The notes under the pieces were generated by a model. The model searched no databases, was not told the origin of the DNA, and was given only the letters and a program-made list of their open reading frames with translations. Shown in pieces: positions 1 through 11,084 of a stretch of DNA of 64,000 nt. The position numbers were made by a program, and so were the translations under genes. The stretch is from Nephrocerus scutellatus (Eukaryota > Arthropoda > Insecta > Diptera > Pipunculidae): assembly GCA_947095585.1 (NCBI GenBank), contig OX352762.1, positions 120,310,930 to 120,374,929 on the forward strand, written 5' to 3'. The stretch's first letter is position 1. Each line of letters opens with the position of its first letter.

Positions 1-1
1 G

Positions 2-769
2 AAAATTTTACGTAAAGATTTGGGTTTGGTGCCATACAAAATTCAATTGGTGCAAGAATTAAAGCCACACGACCATCGTTTGCGCCGTGAATTCAGTGAT
101 TGGTCGTTAAATCAATTGAACGAAGATCCATTTTTTTACCGTAAAATTCTCTTCAGTGATGAGGCGCATTTTTTGTTAAATGGATACGTCAACAAACAAA
201 ATTGTCGCATTTGGAGCAAAGATAATCCACACGCCGTTCAAGAATTACCAATGCATCCTGATAAATGTACTGTTTGGTGCGGTCTATGGGCTGGTGGGAT
301 CATCGGTCCATATTTCTTTAAAAATGAGGAAGGACGACGCGTTACCGTGAATGGAAATCGATACAGAACCATGTTAAATGAGTTTTTGTTGTCAAATCTT
401 GAAGATATGGATATGGATGAAATGTGGTTTCAACAAGATGGTGCCACTTGCCATACAGCACGTGAAACAATCGACTTATTGAAAGAAACTTTCAACGACA
501 ACATTATTTCGAGAAATGGTCCGGTGAATTGGCCTCCGCGTTCGTGCGATTTGACGCCACTCGATTACTTTTTGTGGGGATACGTGAAGTCATTGGTTTA
601 TGTGGATAAACCTCAATCGATTGACGCTTTGGAAACCAATATTCAACGTGTCATTGCTGACATACGCCCTCAAATGCTTGAAAAAGTGCTGGAAAATTGG
701 ACCTCCAGAATGACATTTGTGAAAAATAGTCGTGGTAGCCATATGCCAGAAATTGTGTTTAAATGTTAA
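2..769 (+). CDS. Tc1/mariner-superfamily transposase, DD41D type (partial, 5' end outside window)
   Basis: Cut-and-paste DNA transposase that would bind the element's inverted ends and integrate at TA. The frame is open from the window edge to the TAA at 767-769, so the helix-turn-helix DNA-binding part lies mostly outside. The catalytic domain is complete in outline: FSDEAHF holds the first Asp, QQDGATCH the second, and CDLTPLDYFLWG the third. There are 41 residues between the second Asp and the Asp of PLD, which marks the DD41D (rosa/Visitor) group rather than mariner DD34D. No internal stop is present. The matching start found by eye (TTG, position 20) is not a real initiator, because the frame is open upstream of it. 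It may be part of a functional element, but the 5' inverted repeat cannot be seen. Confidence 0.8.
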   Translation, partial: KILRKDLGLVPYKIQLVQELKPHDHRLRREFSDWSLNQLNEDPFFYRKILFSDEAHFLLNGYVNKQNCRIWSKDNPHAVQELPMHPDKCTVWCGLWAGGIIGPYFFKNEEGRRVTVNGNRYRTMLNEFLLSNLEDMDMDEMWFQQDGATCHTARETIDLLKETFNDNIISRNGPVNWPPRSCDLTPLDYFLWGYVKSLVYVDKPQSIDALETNIQRVIADIRPQMLEKVLENWTSRMTFVKNSRGSHMPEIVFKC

Positions 770-871
770 ATGCCAAAAAATTATCTACCAAATAAAAAAA
801 AATTTTGGTCATTTCATAATTTTATATGTGTTTTATTCAAAAAAAAAATCGGCAACCTCTTAAAAAAACAT

Positions 872-983
872 TAAATGTTAAATGCCAAAAAATTATCTAC
901 CAAATAAAAAAAAATTTTGGTCATTTCATAATTTTATATGTGTTTTATTCAAAAAAAAAATCGGCAACCTCTTAAAAAAACAC
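872..983 (+). repeat. 112-bp direct duplication of the transposon 3' region
   Basis: The tail of the left DD41D copy (about 760-871: end of the reading frame, A-rich untranslated region, CGGCAACCTCTT motif) is repeated at once with an offset of 112 bp. The second DD41D copy has only one such unit. The extra unit marks the rearrangement that created the tandem. Confidence 0.8.
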
Positions 984-1833
984 CCGTTACTTACCACACA
1001 CACACGACAATTTATCGATTCGTCGTCGTGCTCAGCAAATTGGACTTTGTCCATCGACTTTATGGAAAATTTTACGTAAAGATTTGGGTTTGGTGCCATA
1101 CAAAATTCAATTGGTGCAAGAATTAAAGCCACACGACCATCGTTTGCGCCGTGAATTCAGTGATTGGTCGTTAAATCAATTGAACGAAGATCCATTTTTT
1201 TACCGTAAAATTCTCTTCAGTGATGAGGCGCATTTTTTGTTAAATGGATACGTCAACAAACAAAATTGTCGCATTTGGAGCAAAGATAATCCACACGCCG
1301 TTCAAGAATTACCAATGCATCCTGATAAATGTACTGTTTGGTGCGGTCTATGGGCTGGTGGGATCATCGGTCCATATTTCTTTAAAAATGAGGAAGGACG
1401 ACGCGTTACCGTGAATGGAAATCGATACAGAACCATGTTAAATGAGTTTTTGTTGTCAAATCTTGAAGATATGGATATGGATGAAATGTGGTTTCAACAA
1501 GATGGTGCCACTTGCCATACAGCACGTGAAACAATCGACTTATTGAAAGAAACTTTCAACGACAACATTATTTCGAGAAATGGTCCGGTGAATTGGCCTC
1601 CGCGTTCGTGCGATTTGACGCCACTCGATTACTTTTTGTGGGGATACGTGAAGTCATTGGTTTATGTGGATAAACCTCAATCGATTGACGCTTTGGAAAC
1701 CAATATTCAACGTGTCATTGCTGACATACGCCCTCAAATGCTTGAAAAAGTGCTGGAAAATTGGACCTCCAGAATGACATTTGTGAAAAATAGTCGTGGT
1801 AGCCATATGCCAGAAATTGTGTTTAAATGTTAA
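976..1833 (+). pseudogene. DD41D transposase, second copy, N-terminally truncated
   Basis: In-frame codons run from 976 to the TAA at 1831-1833. Upstream of the region shared with the first copy, 1012-1083 encodes the end of the second helix-turn-helix (RRAQQIGL...STLWKIL), homologous to RRSQELGL...GTLWRIL in the complete element at 39.2-40.5 kb. Everything N-terminal to this is missing: the frame instead runs back into the 3' untranslated sequence of the preceding copy and meets TAA at 973-975. The DDE catalytic core is intact and identical to the first copy. Without the first DNA-binding helices it probably cannot recognise its ends. The 3' border at about 1955 is where similarity to the other junction stops. 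Confidence 0.75.
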
Positions 1834-2315
1834 ATGCCAAAAAATTATCTACCAAATAAAAAAAAATTTTGGTCATTTCATAATTTTATATGTGTTTTAT
1901 TCAAAAAAAAAATCGGCAACCTCTTAAAAAAACACCCGTTACTTACCACACACCATGCGAATAGATAATATAACTAATTTATTTCATAGAAACAAGCAAC
2001 CGAATGGTACAACTGGTAAGCATGCCTGTACGGCATACGACCATCAACTATCAACTAATAAATAAACTAAATTTCACTTAAAATTTCAATTTCATTGAAC
2101 GGGATCACATCCTTATGGTAGCTACTATCCAGTTACTTACCGCATCAGTTTAAAGACCCTGCAAATTTCATCCGAATGCCTAGGTATAACATCGAACGGC
2201 TAAAGATCCCCTCAATACGCCAACAATTAGGAGATCATTTATCGCAAGCAGTGAAAGTAATCAGCAGCTCTCTGCTGACAACCATCCAAGAACAGTGGAA
2301 AGCTGTGTTTAATTT

Positions 2316-2822
2316 GTGTTTTCACATCTGGAGCGGAAAGTATTGTTGGTAGAAGCCAGGCAAGGCACAGCACCTGGTTTACCGAGGATACCTGGAGGCG
2401 TGTTGAAGAAGGTAAGCTACTTAAAGCTCGTAGATATCCAAGCAACTGCGAGGATTGAGCTAGAGTTCCTGCATCGAAGAAAAATGAGAGAAGTGCAGCA
2501 TATTGTAAGACGTGACAAACGAAATTATATTAACAACCTGGCCTCAGAAGTAGAGGAAGAAACGAGCAGGTGCGATAGCAGAACCGTTTACAGAATCACC
2601 AAAGAGATGACAGGTGGTCACCGCTCTAGCCAACATCCAGTAAAAGGCCTAGATGGTGCCGTACTCGTTTCAGATGAGGATCAGCTCAAGCGTTGGAAGG
2701 GACATTTTTTTACGGTCCTTAACCGTGTATTGGGGAACGATATGCACCAAAATCAAACGAAGCTGCCGGAAGTAACAATTTCCCGAATTCGCACCTCAAC
2801 TCCCAGTAAAGATGAGCACTAA
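2316..2822 (+). pseudogene. Family A ORF2 linker segment
   Basis: A 168-codon open stretch covers the linker between endonuclease and reverse transcriptase in family A. It holds the charged region with RRDKRNYINNLASEVEEE, then DSRTVYRITKEMTGG, then DQLKRWKGHFFTVLNR, the block that usually precedes the RT fingers. It ends at a stop at 2820-2822, where a frameshift separates it from the RT fingers that follow. No function of its own; it is one broken part of ORF2. Confidence 0.65.
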
Positions 2823-2829
2823 AGAACAA

Positions 2830-3974
2830 CAAGTCGATAGGACTATATGGTATACCCGCAGAGCTTCTGCGTGTCGCACCAAAGACATCAGTAGAGATTT
2901 TATATCCTCTTTTAGAGAGAGCTTGGGAGGCAGAAAAATTCCCCGACGAGTGGAAGAAGGGAATGATTGTCAAACTCCCTAAAAAAGGCGAAAACTGGAG
3001 AAGCATTTGCGTTCTTCCTGCAGTTGCAAAGGTAATAGCCAAAGTAGTACTTGAACGAATTGAGGTACATCTGGAAGATAAACTCGATGCCGAACAAGCA
3101 GGTTTCCGCACTGGATCCTCCTGTGTCGACCACATAAACACCATGCGGATCATTATTGAACAGTGCGTTGAATTCCGGTCTCCACCTGCTGTTCATCGAT
3201 TTTGAGAAGGCGTTTGACAGTGTCAACAGACAGTTTATCTGGCTTGCCTTTGGCAGGAGAGGTATACCCGATAAACAAATAGCTATTATTAAAGCTACCT
3301 ATGATGGCTATAAATGTCATGTACTGGATAGAGAAAAGCTGTCAGAGGAATTCAAAATCCTAAGTGAGATACGACAAGGTTGCATTCTATCGCCGATACT
3401 TTTTTTGTTGGCGATTAGCGATATACTTCGTGCAGCTTTATCTACTGGAAACGCAGGTATTCGTTGGACTCTTACATTTCAACTCAAACATTTGGATTAC
3501 GCTGACGACGTTTGTTTACTCTCACACAGGATTATCGAGCTGCACCAAATGACAACATTTGTGGAAAGGGAGGCTTATGTTGCGGGGTTGAAGATTAATA
3601 CTGCCAAAACTAAAATCATCAACCTCGGCAATAACTCAGTAACTCAAGTTAACATTGCTGGACAACCGGTAGAGATAGTAGAGAGTTTCCAATATCTTGG
3701 AAGTATTGTCTCGACCAAAGGTGGAACCGAATAGGACATTGTCAACCGAACCGGAAAAGCAAAATCAGTGTTTGAAATTATGTCCATGATATGGCGAAGC
3801 AACGCGATCAGCTTAAACACCAAGCTGCGACTGTTCCGTTCAAATGTTGAATCTGTGATGTTGTATGGGTGCAGCACTTGGAAGGTGACCGCTACTATCA
3901 CAAAAAGATTACAAACGTTGGTAAATATGTACCTATGGAACATATATACCAGAAATAGGGTTAGGAACCAATAG
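2830..3974 (+). pseudogene. Family A reverse transcriptase and thumb, broken into at least three frames
   Basis: RT sequence is spread over several frames. 2963-3205 carries fingers and motif 2 (ENWRSICVLPAVAKVIA, AGFRTGSSC). 3156-3734 carries FIDFEKAFDS (catalytic motif A), RQGCILSP and LDYADDVCLL (catalytic YADD, intact). A TAG at 3732-3734 interrupts the conserved GGTE/DIVNR junction, after which 3768-3974 continues in the thumb (LYGCSTWK). A frameshift lies near 3160-3200. The active-site motifs survive while the frame is broken, so this copy is dead but not ancient. Confidence 0.75.
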
Positions 3975-4235
3975 GCACAATCATCCAACGACGGAAGTGG
4001 CAGTGGATTGGTCATACACACCGAAAAGGCGACAGTTCCATAGCAAACTACGCAATGCAATAGAATCCGTTATCTCATGGTGGTAGAAAAACGGGTCGTC
4101 CGTGAAATACATGGCGCAGAACAGTTGAGGAGAAGTCACGGCAATTGGGGAAGAGTTGGAGAGAGATGAAGCTCATTGCCAGGAACCGCACGCGATGGCG
4201 CGTGGGCCCTAGGACTCACAAGGGGTTATAAAACA

Positions 4236-5640
4236 TAAGTAAGTAAAATAAAAGTGAACCGCTTCGCTACCAAGACATTACACCCAATATATTTCGTGGT
4301 CAAACGAGTGGAATTACACAGTCCGCCGACCGACCGAACCACCTGTTCACCACATCAGTTGTGGGTGAATCGTACCGCTTTTAGTTTATTATCATCACCA
4401 CCCTAGTGTTCTACACGAATACTCATTTTTTTTTACTTAAAACCACAATCGTCAAACGAACATCGCGAACTGTACCGCTCTTGTTTTACTATTACAACCC
4501 TCCGTCCCTCCTAACCCACTAATTCCGAGCTCCTGGTGAAATTATACAGCCATCACCGTTCTGTGTGTTCTACACGAACACTCACTTCTTTTTAAAAATA
4601 ACAATCGTCAAACGAATAGCGCGTGTGATGGGTGGAAGTGTGAAATTTTCGAGTTTTTTGAATTTTTTTAACCATACTTTGTGAGCACCTCAATGACAGG
4701 AACCATTTTTGATATCCGCAGTGTGAAGCGTGTCGCGAGTCGCGTGTGGCACGTGTAATGCGTAAAAAAATAAAATACTTTGAAATAGGCCCGACCTCAA
4801 AAACATATAACTTTGCGCTTTTTACCAAATAATAAAATGTAAAAAAATTAAAGGACTGTGTGGCGTATGGCCTGGGTTCTGGCGAGAGTAACTCTTTTGC
4901 TCTAACCAAAAAAAATTCAAACCTTTAAAAAATGTAATTTGACAATTTTTCTTTTGATATTGAACCGAAGTTTTGGAATTTTTAAATTCCTAACGTACAG
5001 CTTTTTTTAATTCAAATTTTTCAAATGTGTGCCAAAATTTCCTGTAACGCCGCCACTGGCATTTGCCTATAAAGCAGCTCATCGTTCGACTATTGCACAC
5101 ATAATTCCAAGTTTATGGACGTGCATCCGTGTCAACGTGTTATTTGTTCGTTTGTGTGCGTTTTATGTTGGGCCAGAAATATTTTGACAGGAACTTTTTT
5201 CGAGGTTTTCCCATGACAGTGTCAACAGTTCGTTATTAATGGATTTATCGAGCGCGTTAAGCGTGTGGCGAGGGATGATACGATGCCATCAGTGATTTTG
5301 TTCGTAACTGAATTTTGGTGATTTTTTTGGGCCCAAAATCGAATGACCTCCATAAGGATTTGCCTCGATTACAATTCATCTGAATCAATTTTACGCAATG
5401 CAACGTTTTATTGCACTAACGGATGGACGATTTAAAAAAGTTTTATAGGAATGAGAATTTCCGTGGAAATTTTAGCTAAATTGAGGTCATATATAAAGCT
5501 CTTTGGTTAGGGATGCACGTTAAGATTTACATTTTTCGTTCTTTATTGGCTCGATTAGCTTTTGGTTCTCTATTTTAACTTCGCGTCCGGATGTGTGTGT
5601 TTCTGTGATTGTTTGTTTGCGGCTGCCGTCAAATCTTTTG
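4236..5640. other. Non-coding stretch with an imperfect direct repeat
   Basis: No credible reading frame. The segment around 4370-4460 (TCATCACCACCCTAGTGTTCT ... ACAATCGTCAAACGAAC) is repeated imperfectly around 4545-4625 (CCATCACCGTTCTGTGTGTT ... ACAATCGTCAAACGAAT), about 170 bp apart. A TGACAGGAAC motif occurs near 4695 and again near 5187. Nothing else recognised. Confidence 0.4.
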
Positions 5641-6985
5641 ATAAGATTTTCCCTTCACAGGGAACGTGGAGGTAAGATTACTGCCTGCCGGTCACAAGTC
5701 CGGTTAAAGGGGGAGGGTGTGAGGTAATGGGGCAACCCTATCTTCAGTAAATCACATATCACTTGCAAGCCATGATGTTAAGGTACCCGTGCCGAGGGCT
5801 GCATGGTCAGTAAGTGTTTGAATATAACTGATCTCTAACGTTACCTTCCGATGATCAGGCAAAGTCGGTTGTACTTATCCTGGTATCTCGGCTCTGACAG
5901 GATGGGCATAATTTACGACCTACTCGTGGGAATTACATTCAGCAAAAAGAAAAAAAAAACAATATTTTTAAGAGAGCAGCCTTAAGGTGGCTCGTCCGAA
6001 AATGATCTGTTGGCGTCTAGTCAAGAGACGGTGATGTCAGCAGATAACAACGTAAGCACCAGCTATAGTGCATAACATCTGAGCATTGCGAGCACCAACC
6101 ATAGTACACCAATGATCGGTTCTAACTTGCCTAAGGTAGCCGGAGTCGGCATTAAGAGCCAAATAAGAAAAACCGGTGGTGTTCTTTGAAAGCAGCAGTA
6201 CCAGAGGGCTGTCTTCATTCTATGCAAGATTGTTAAGAATAAGGATGCCGGTACTGTTAATGAAAGAAACGCACCAGATGAACTCATGTATTGTACAGTG
6301 ATAGATGAGTTCAACAAGAGGCAATGCAGTAGCAAGGAGAGAAGTCCTCCCTCTAGCACATCTAGCCAGAAACGCAACAGTTCTCAGAATGTGGTCAGCA
6401 ATGTTGCGAAGATGGCCAAACTACCCAAAAATGGTAAATTCACCAAAGCGACTATAAGTATTGGTGCCAATGTGGCAGCACCAAAGAAGGTCAAGGAGAC
6501 CGCAGATTTCTCCGTAGAGAAGATTAAAGTCAGATCTTCTTACAAAGAGGTGGCCACCAGTTACTTGAACGTGACGTTGATCGACGAGGTGACGAACAGT
6601 GGCAAAGCTATCATGGGGAAATGGGGCGACTTTATGATGGAGCCCTTTCTTACTGCTGCAAATGGTCCACCAATCTATGTTGACTACTCTGTTTTCCTTA
6701 GGGGCTTCATGATTGTGAAGTGACAGCACCAGCCGTCTTTGGACTTTTTTGGCAAATGCGTCGCTAAGATAAGTGTTACATCGGGTGGCTTGAAGATCAA
6801 GCTAATCCCGGCCAAGAAAATTTCTAGGTTTGTTACTAGATCATATGGGCACTGTACTATACTGCAGACAGTACCTGAAGGCATGCTACCACCATCTACT
6901 GACTACTGCATGCCGAAACTCATCATTCGGCGTCGAGTTTTGCTACCAGGAGAAACTGAAACGATGGGAAATAACGCGGCAAATT
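5640..6985 (+). mobile_element. LOA/R1-like non-LTR retrotransposon, 5' part with internal deletion
   Basis: Begins with a leader containing GTCCGGTTAAAGGGGGAGG and CCTACTCGTGGGAATTAC, followed by a decayed ORF1 and then, after a deletion, the ORF2 linker between RT and RNase H (6830-6970: SYGHCTILQTVPEGMLPPSTDY). The same linker occurs on the other strand in the copies at 30.1 kb (near 30,470-30,500) and 46.2 kb (near 47,200-47,250), which fixes its family. All of RT and endonuclease is missing. At about 6985 it abuts family A RT sequence, so 5640-8235 is a composite of two LINEs. Confidence 0.6.
6286..6723 (+). pseudogene. LOA-like ORF1 fragment
   Basis: A 145-codon open frame. Its first third is low-complexity and basic (SSKERSPPSSTSSQKRNSSQ), as in nucleic-acid-binding ORF1 proteins. 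The rest (SYLNVTLIDEVTNSGKAIMG...) resembles the C-terminal domain found in fly LINE ORF1 proteins, DUF4780 or similar, judged from memory. After the stop at 6721-6723 the similarity continues in another frame (RLWTFLANAVAKISV...GGLKIKLIPA), showing a frameshift. Earlier in-frame pieces with stops lie at about 6035-6285. Role inferred: RNA chaperone of the LINE particle. No zinc knuckle seen. Confidence 0.5.
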
Positions 6986-8235
6986 CTGATGGAATGTGGA
7001 AACTGGAGAGGTATATTCGTTTTTCCGGCCGTAACCAAGATAATAGCTAGAATTATATTAGAATCTGTAAAAGATCATTTAGATTCAAACCTCAACGTCG
7101 ATCAGGCAGGCTTTCGCTCTGGATCCACCTTACGGATCATAATAGAACAATGCGTCGAATACGGATCTCCGCTACATCTACTGTTCATCGATTTCGAGAA
7201 GATTTTTACAGCTTTTCTCCAGATGCCATCTGGTTGGCTCTGCTACAAAGCTACATATGAAGAAGGAAATGTCACATCCTAGACAACGGTAAGATGTCCG
7301 AGGAATTTGAAGTTCAAAGTGGAGTACGTCAGGGGTGCATACTATCATCGCTGTTATTCCTGGTGGTCATCAGCGATCTAGTCCATGCAGCACTGACGGT
7401 AGGGAACAATGGAATTCGATGGATTATGACAACTTATCACACCTGGACTACGCTGACGATATTTACCTGCTCTCATATCGGATACTGGACCTTCATATGA
7501 TGGCCAAAAATCTAAAAACCCAAGCAAGCAAAGTGGGGCTCAAGGTAAACACTACCAAAGCAAAAGCCCTGAACACTTCTAACACCCGCTATTAACTCAA
7601 CATTGTTCAGATAGTCGAAAAAGTTGACAACTTTCTATACCTAAGAAGTGTGGTCGCTGCTGAATGCGGTGGCATCGAACTGGATGTGTGCAGAAAAATC
7701 TGGATAGCAAGGGCTGCCTTCGGAATGCTATTGAAAGTCTGAAGAAGCAATGTTTTCAGATTAAGTTCAAGCTTAAGTTCCGCTCCAACGTCGAATCAGT
7801 ACTGTTGTATGGTTGCAGTACTTGAAAGGTGGATACCACTACCATACGCAATCTGCAATCTCTCGCAACAAATTCCTACGTATCATCTTGAAGATCTTCT
7901 GGCCTAATCGTATATCCAACGACGAACTTTATCGGAGAACCGGGCAAGAACCTATAGACGTTATTGTGCGAAGGAGAAAGTGGCAGTGGATTGGACACAC
8001 ACAACGGCGAGCGGCGACAACTTCATTGCGAAATATGCCATGCAGTGGAACCCGTTCACCCAGGTAGGTAGAATAGCGGGACGCTATAGGAGACATGGCG
8101 CAGGACAGACGAGGAGGAAGCAGGGTCCTTGGGAATGAGTTGGAGGCAGCTCAAACGCGTTGCAGAAAATGGAAGAAGATGGCGTGTAGGCGTTGTGGAC
8201 GCCATATGCCCCTCGAGGGGTTAAAGGATTTAAGA
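6985..8235 (+). mobile_element. Non-LTR retrotransposon, family A copy 2 (RT to 3' end)
   Basis: Homologous to copy 1 from NWRGIFVFPAVTKIIARIILE to the 3' end. RT pieces lie in several frames: about 6990-7282 (DQAGFRSGST, LLFIDFEKIF, where the usual FDS after motif A is lost), 7294-7500 (SGVRQGCILSSLLFLVVISDL) and 7335-7595 (LDYADDIYLLS, catalytic YADD intact). The C-terminal RRKWQWIGHTQRR lies near 7970-8010. The 3' end carries a perfect CCCCTCGAGGGG hairpin at about 8210-8222 before an A-rich tail. It begins immediately after a LOA-like fragment, with no 5' part of its own. Confidence 0.75.
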
Positions 8236-8299
8236 AAAAGATGATAATGCAATCCACAGTGACCTGAGAGAGAGCTTTCTAATGCTATCCTTGTATAGA

Positions 8300-8640
8300 T
8301 CAAGGATTTCCTTTTAGAAAATGGGCTTGATTAATTATTTGGATTGTCTCAGCACTAAGACATTTTTCCAATGGACTATTCGAAGTTTTATTTCCTTCTT
8401 ATTAATTATCGCTGTGGTCGCAGTCCAGTTGACATAACAGTAGTGTTCCGGTACTAAGAACGCCGATTTCGATACAGCCCTAGCTAGTACATCTGTAGAT
8501 TCGTTGCCTGCAATTCTATGGTGACCAGGCACCCATCCCCTGTTACGTGTTGCAGGGAATCGTAGCAGCATTTAACTGATTGTTGGACGATAACGCCTTC
8601 AGTGCTGCCTGACTATCTAAAAATATATAAATCTTAGCGC
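8300..8640 (-). pseudogene. R1-like LINE RNase H fragment
   Basis: On the minus strand, DSQAALKALSSNN (about 8570-8620) holds an RNase H catalytic Asp, followed in another frame by RGWVPGHHRIAGNESTDVLARA (8480-8550). The latter is the conserved VPGHxGIxGNExAD block with Asn/Glu and the final Asp region. It resembles the RNase H at 55.9-56.6 kb, which carries LDSKAALYALSS. Frameshifts and a missing RT show it is a relic. Host RNase H is unlikely given the LINE-type motif set. Confidence 0.6.
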
Positions 8641-10529
8641 AGAAAGTACCTTTTTTAATAATAAATAATAATAATAATAAACTTTGATGGTCAGTTTATT
8701 AGTTAAGCGAGTTAATATTGCATTGTGATCTATTTCTGAGCTATATTTAAAGTTCCAGGTCTCTAGTTCATCAGGAAGTTAGTTTAAAATCAATTAAGAA
8801 AATTATACCGAACAGGCAAGAAAAGTGAGTTCATGAAAACGTTTCAATAAATAGATCGACAATGATTTAAAAATTAACAAAATTTTCCAAATGGAATGAG
8901 AAACTTTATAATACAATTTCGATGGTATGTAGCATCCAAATTGTATGTGTTAATAGCGTTTTGGAATTGTATCAACAAACTCCTCGATCTGTATTTGCAT
9001 CAGATTTAACCTGTGCCACTTTGTCCTTTCTTGTCTTCATCATAAATTGCCGCCTTCGGTTTGCATTTCCAATTCCAGTTTGTCCAAATAAATGACAAAT
9101 CCACAGCAGTAAGTGTAGCAGCAGTAAATAATGTGAATGTACTCGAATTGGACAAATCAATTGCTTCCTTTTGCTGGCAGCAGACAGTATCCAATCGTCC
9201 ATGTACTCGTACTTCACTTGCATATCCTTTAGGTCTTCATCATCAGAGTTCCTACACTGCATTTAAACGCACACACTGTCAATTTTGGGAAATAAGAATG
9301 AATTTGTAGAGCCGATTGCAAGGAGGAATCGCACCTGAATCGACCAACTACAAAATGCTCTTGCTGTTCATCTCTCAATGCCTCCGTTTTATTGGTTTGT
9401 GGCAACAACAGTTATACCACAGTCACGAACCGAAATCAAAACAAATTGGCCCTATGTTGCCCATCTTCTTCAAAATTGAAATTTCCCAGAAAATGCCTAC
9501 GTTCGTTTTGTTTCTGCAAATTCTAGGCCAAACAGACAGACACGTTCTGCAAACTTACAATTGACGACGGGACGGGTGAGACAGCTCCTTCGGATGTAAT
9601 AGAGGGAAATGGGAATTGGAAGTTCACTCTGGCCGCCAGTAAATCACTTTGGCAAAACTAATGCACTGTCATCTGTGTTTGGGCTACATATCCTATTCCA
9701 TAGCCATTTCCAAAGAAAGGAAACTACCACACGGCCATCGAAGAGGACGGCGGCGAGGTGTAACGGAAAACTCACCTACGTGATCACATCCTTGCGACTG
9801 ACTGACAAAATGGCACAGAAACGGAGCTAAAGTGGATTTTGTTAAATATGCACCCCCCCCAGCATCAAAACCGCAACCAACCCACTCTTGCTACTCGATA
9901 TCAACAGCATCACGACAAAGTGTCTGCTCTGATGGCCAAACGCCAGCTAGTTTCGCGACCAGTGGTAGTACCATATCTCCGTTCTTTGGTTGGAAAACTT
10001 TTACGGAATGAGCAACGATAATAAAAAAAAAATTAAAAAAATACAACCTTTGTTCTACTAATCTTGGGCATAGCATGCAATTTCGAGCCAGAGCGTCCTA
10101 ATTCTTCCTTCGCCCTCACCGTACCATTGCACAAGTCACACTTTAGCACTTTTTCGTTTCGTGGGAAAACCCCTATCGTTGTGTTGCATTGCATTATTAT
10201 AGCCCCCTCCATTTAACCCCAACCACATTTCGACGAGGTTCATGTCCGCTGCATGCCTCATGTACGTTTCTGTGTTGACTGCATGTGGGAATTTTGTGAT
10301 TAAAATATTTGCATACTCTCAGTGCGGATATAAAGTGGCTATGGTGGGTGCTCATAACTTCAACTCAAAGGGAACACAACAATTTGAACAACTGAAATTG
10401 GTCAAAATAAGTTTTGGCGGCAAAATCGGTTGGTGCATCTGACTGCCAGTTGGACCGCAGCTATTTGGCATGTACTCTGAAGCATTATGTGTTGGAGGGG
10501 GGTTGAGAGAGATTTTGTAAAATTTTTAC
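8641..10529. other. Non-coding stretch
   Basis: Only short overlapping open frames with no recognisable motif. A (TAA)n-like microsatellite lies near 8657-8680. No transposon ends, RNA genes or exons recognised. It could be intron or intergenic host sequence. Confidence 0.4.
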
Positions 10530-10645
10530 TTTTTATAAGTTTATACTTGGAGTCTTTTGAGGGTCTTTTGCTTTTGGGGTTTTTTTGAAGGTCCTTTAGG
10601 AGTTTTTGGAAATCTTTTGAGGGTCTTTTCGGGGTCTTTTTTTAT
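10530..10645. repeat. Degenerate GGGTCTTTT-type minisatellite
   Basis: Runs of TCTTTTGAGGGTCTTTTG, CTTTTGGGGTTTT, TCTTTTGAGGGTCTTTTCGG repeat imperfectly with a period of roughly 15-20 bp. One strand is almost purely G/T. Confidence 0.5.
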
Positions 10646-10679
10646 AAATTAAAAAAAAGTATAATATATGTAAGGCAAT

Positions 10680-11080
10680 CCAAAACTCTTATACATCTTC
10701 GTTATATATAAAAATGTTCGTTCCGGGTGTACGACCGTCTAAAACTCGAGAACCGCTAGACCTATTGACACCAAACTTGGATAATATGTTAGTTTAGTGT
10801 TCGGGAAGGTTTCTCTTCATTTTAATACCGAAAGGTGGTGCTGTAGTCGTGGTGTGTTGATGACGGGAGCTGTTGATGTCGGGGATGTTGATGATCGTTA
10901 GGGAGGGTGGGTAGGAAATGGGCGATGGGGTTAAATCTTGAGAGCTACGGGTATTGATAGGGGTTATTGTTAGTAATCGGTGAAGGGGACGGAATCGTTA
11001 GGGTGCTTTTTAATCAAACTTTCATTAATTGTATTCAATATCTTCCTTAAATAATTTTATCATCTTTTCTACTTACGTCA
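10680..11080. other. Possible Helitron-like or other non-autonomous repeat
   Basis: Starts with TATATATAAAAATGTTCG followed by a run of CTCGAGAACCGCTAGACC and ACACCAAACTTGGATA. This is a layout I associate with the 5' ends of insect Helitron-type repeats, from memory. A G-rich tract follows. No terminal hairpin or CTRR end could be identified, so the assignment is tentative. Confidence 0.2.
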
Positions 11081-11084
11081 TGGC

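Larger units (their letters stand above)
1..1955 (+). repeat. Tandem duplication of a DD41D transposon body, period 1,064 bp
   Basis: The sequence from position 1 recurs from 1065 with a constant offset of 1,064 bp through the transposase and its 3' untranslated region. By eye the two copies are identical, and their encoded proteins are identical. The left copy runs off the window. Between the copies the 3' region is duplicated once more and then joins directly to N-terminal transposase codons of the second copy. Either this is a very recent local tandem duplication or an assembly artefact. Confidence 0.85.
2175..4235 (+). mobile_element. Non-LTR retrotransposon, 'family A' copy 1 (5'-truncated, decayed)
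   Basis: A LINE fragment starting inside ORF2, in the endonuclease-to-RT linker (RYNIERLKIPS at about 2178), and running through RT, thumb and C-terminal region to a 3' end near 4235. The 3' end has an AAGTAAGTAAAATAAAAG-like tail preceded by a GGGCCC...AAGGGG hairpin-like segment. Landmarks in order are RRDKRNYINNLASE...SRTVYRITKEMTGG (linker), IDFEKAFDS, RQGCILSP, LDYADDVCLLS, YLGSIVSTKGGTE, LYGCSTWK and a WQWIGHTHR segment near the end. These belong to the endonuclease-RT LINEs with a WIGHTLR-type C terminus. I do not assign a named clade. The same family recurs at about 6985-8235. Confidence 0.8.
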
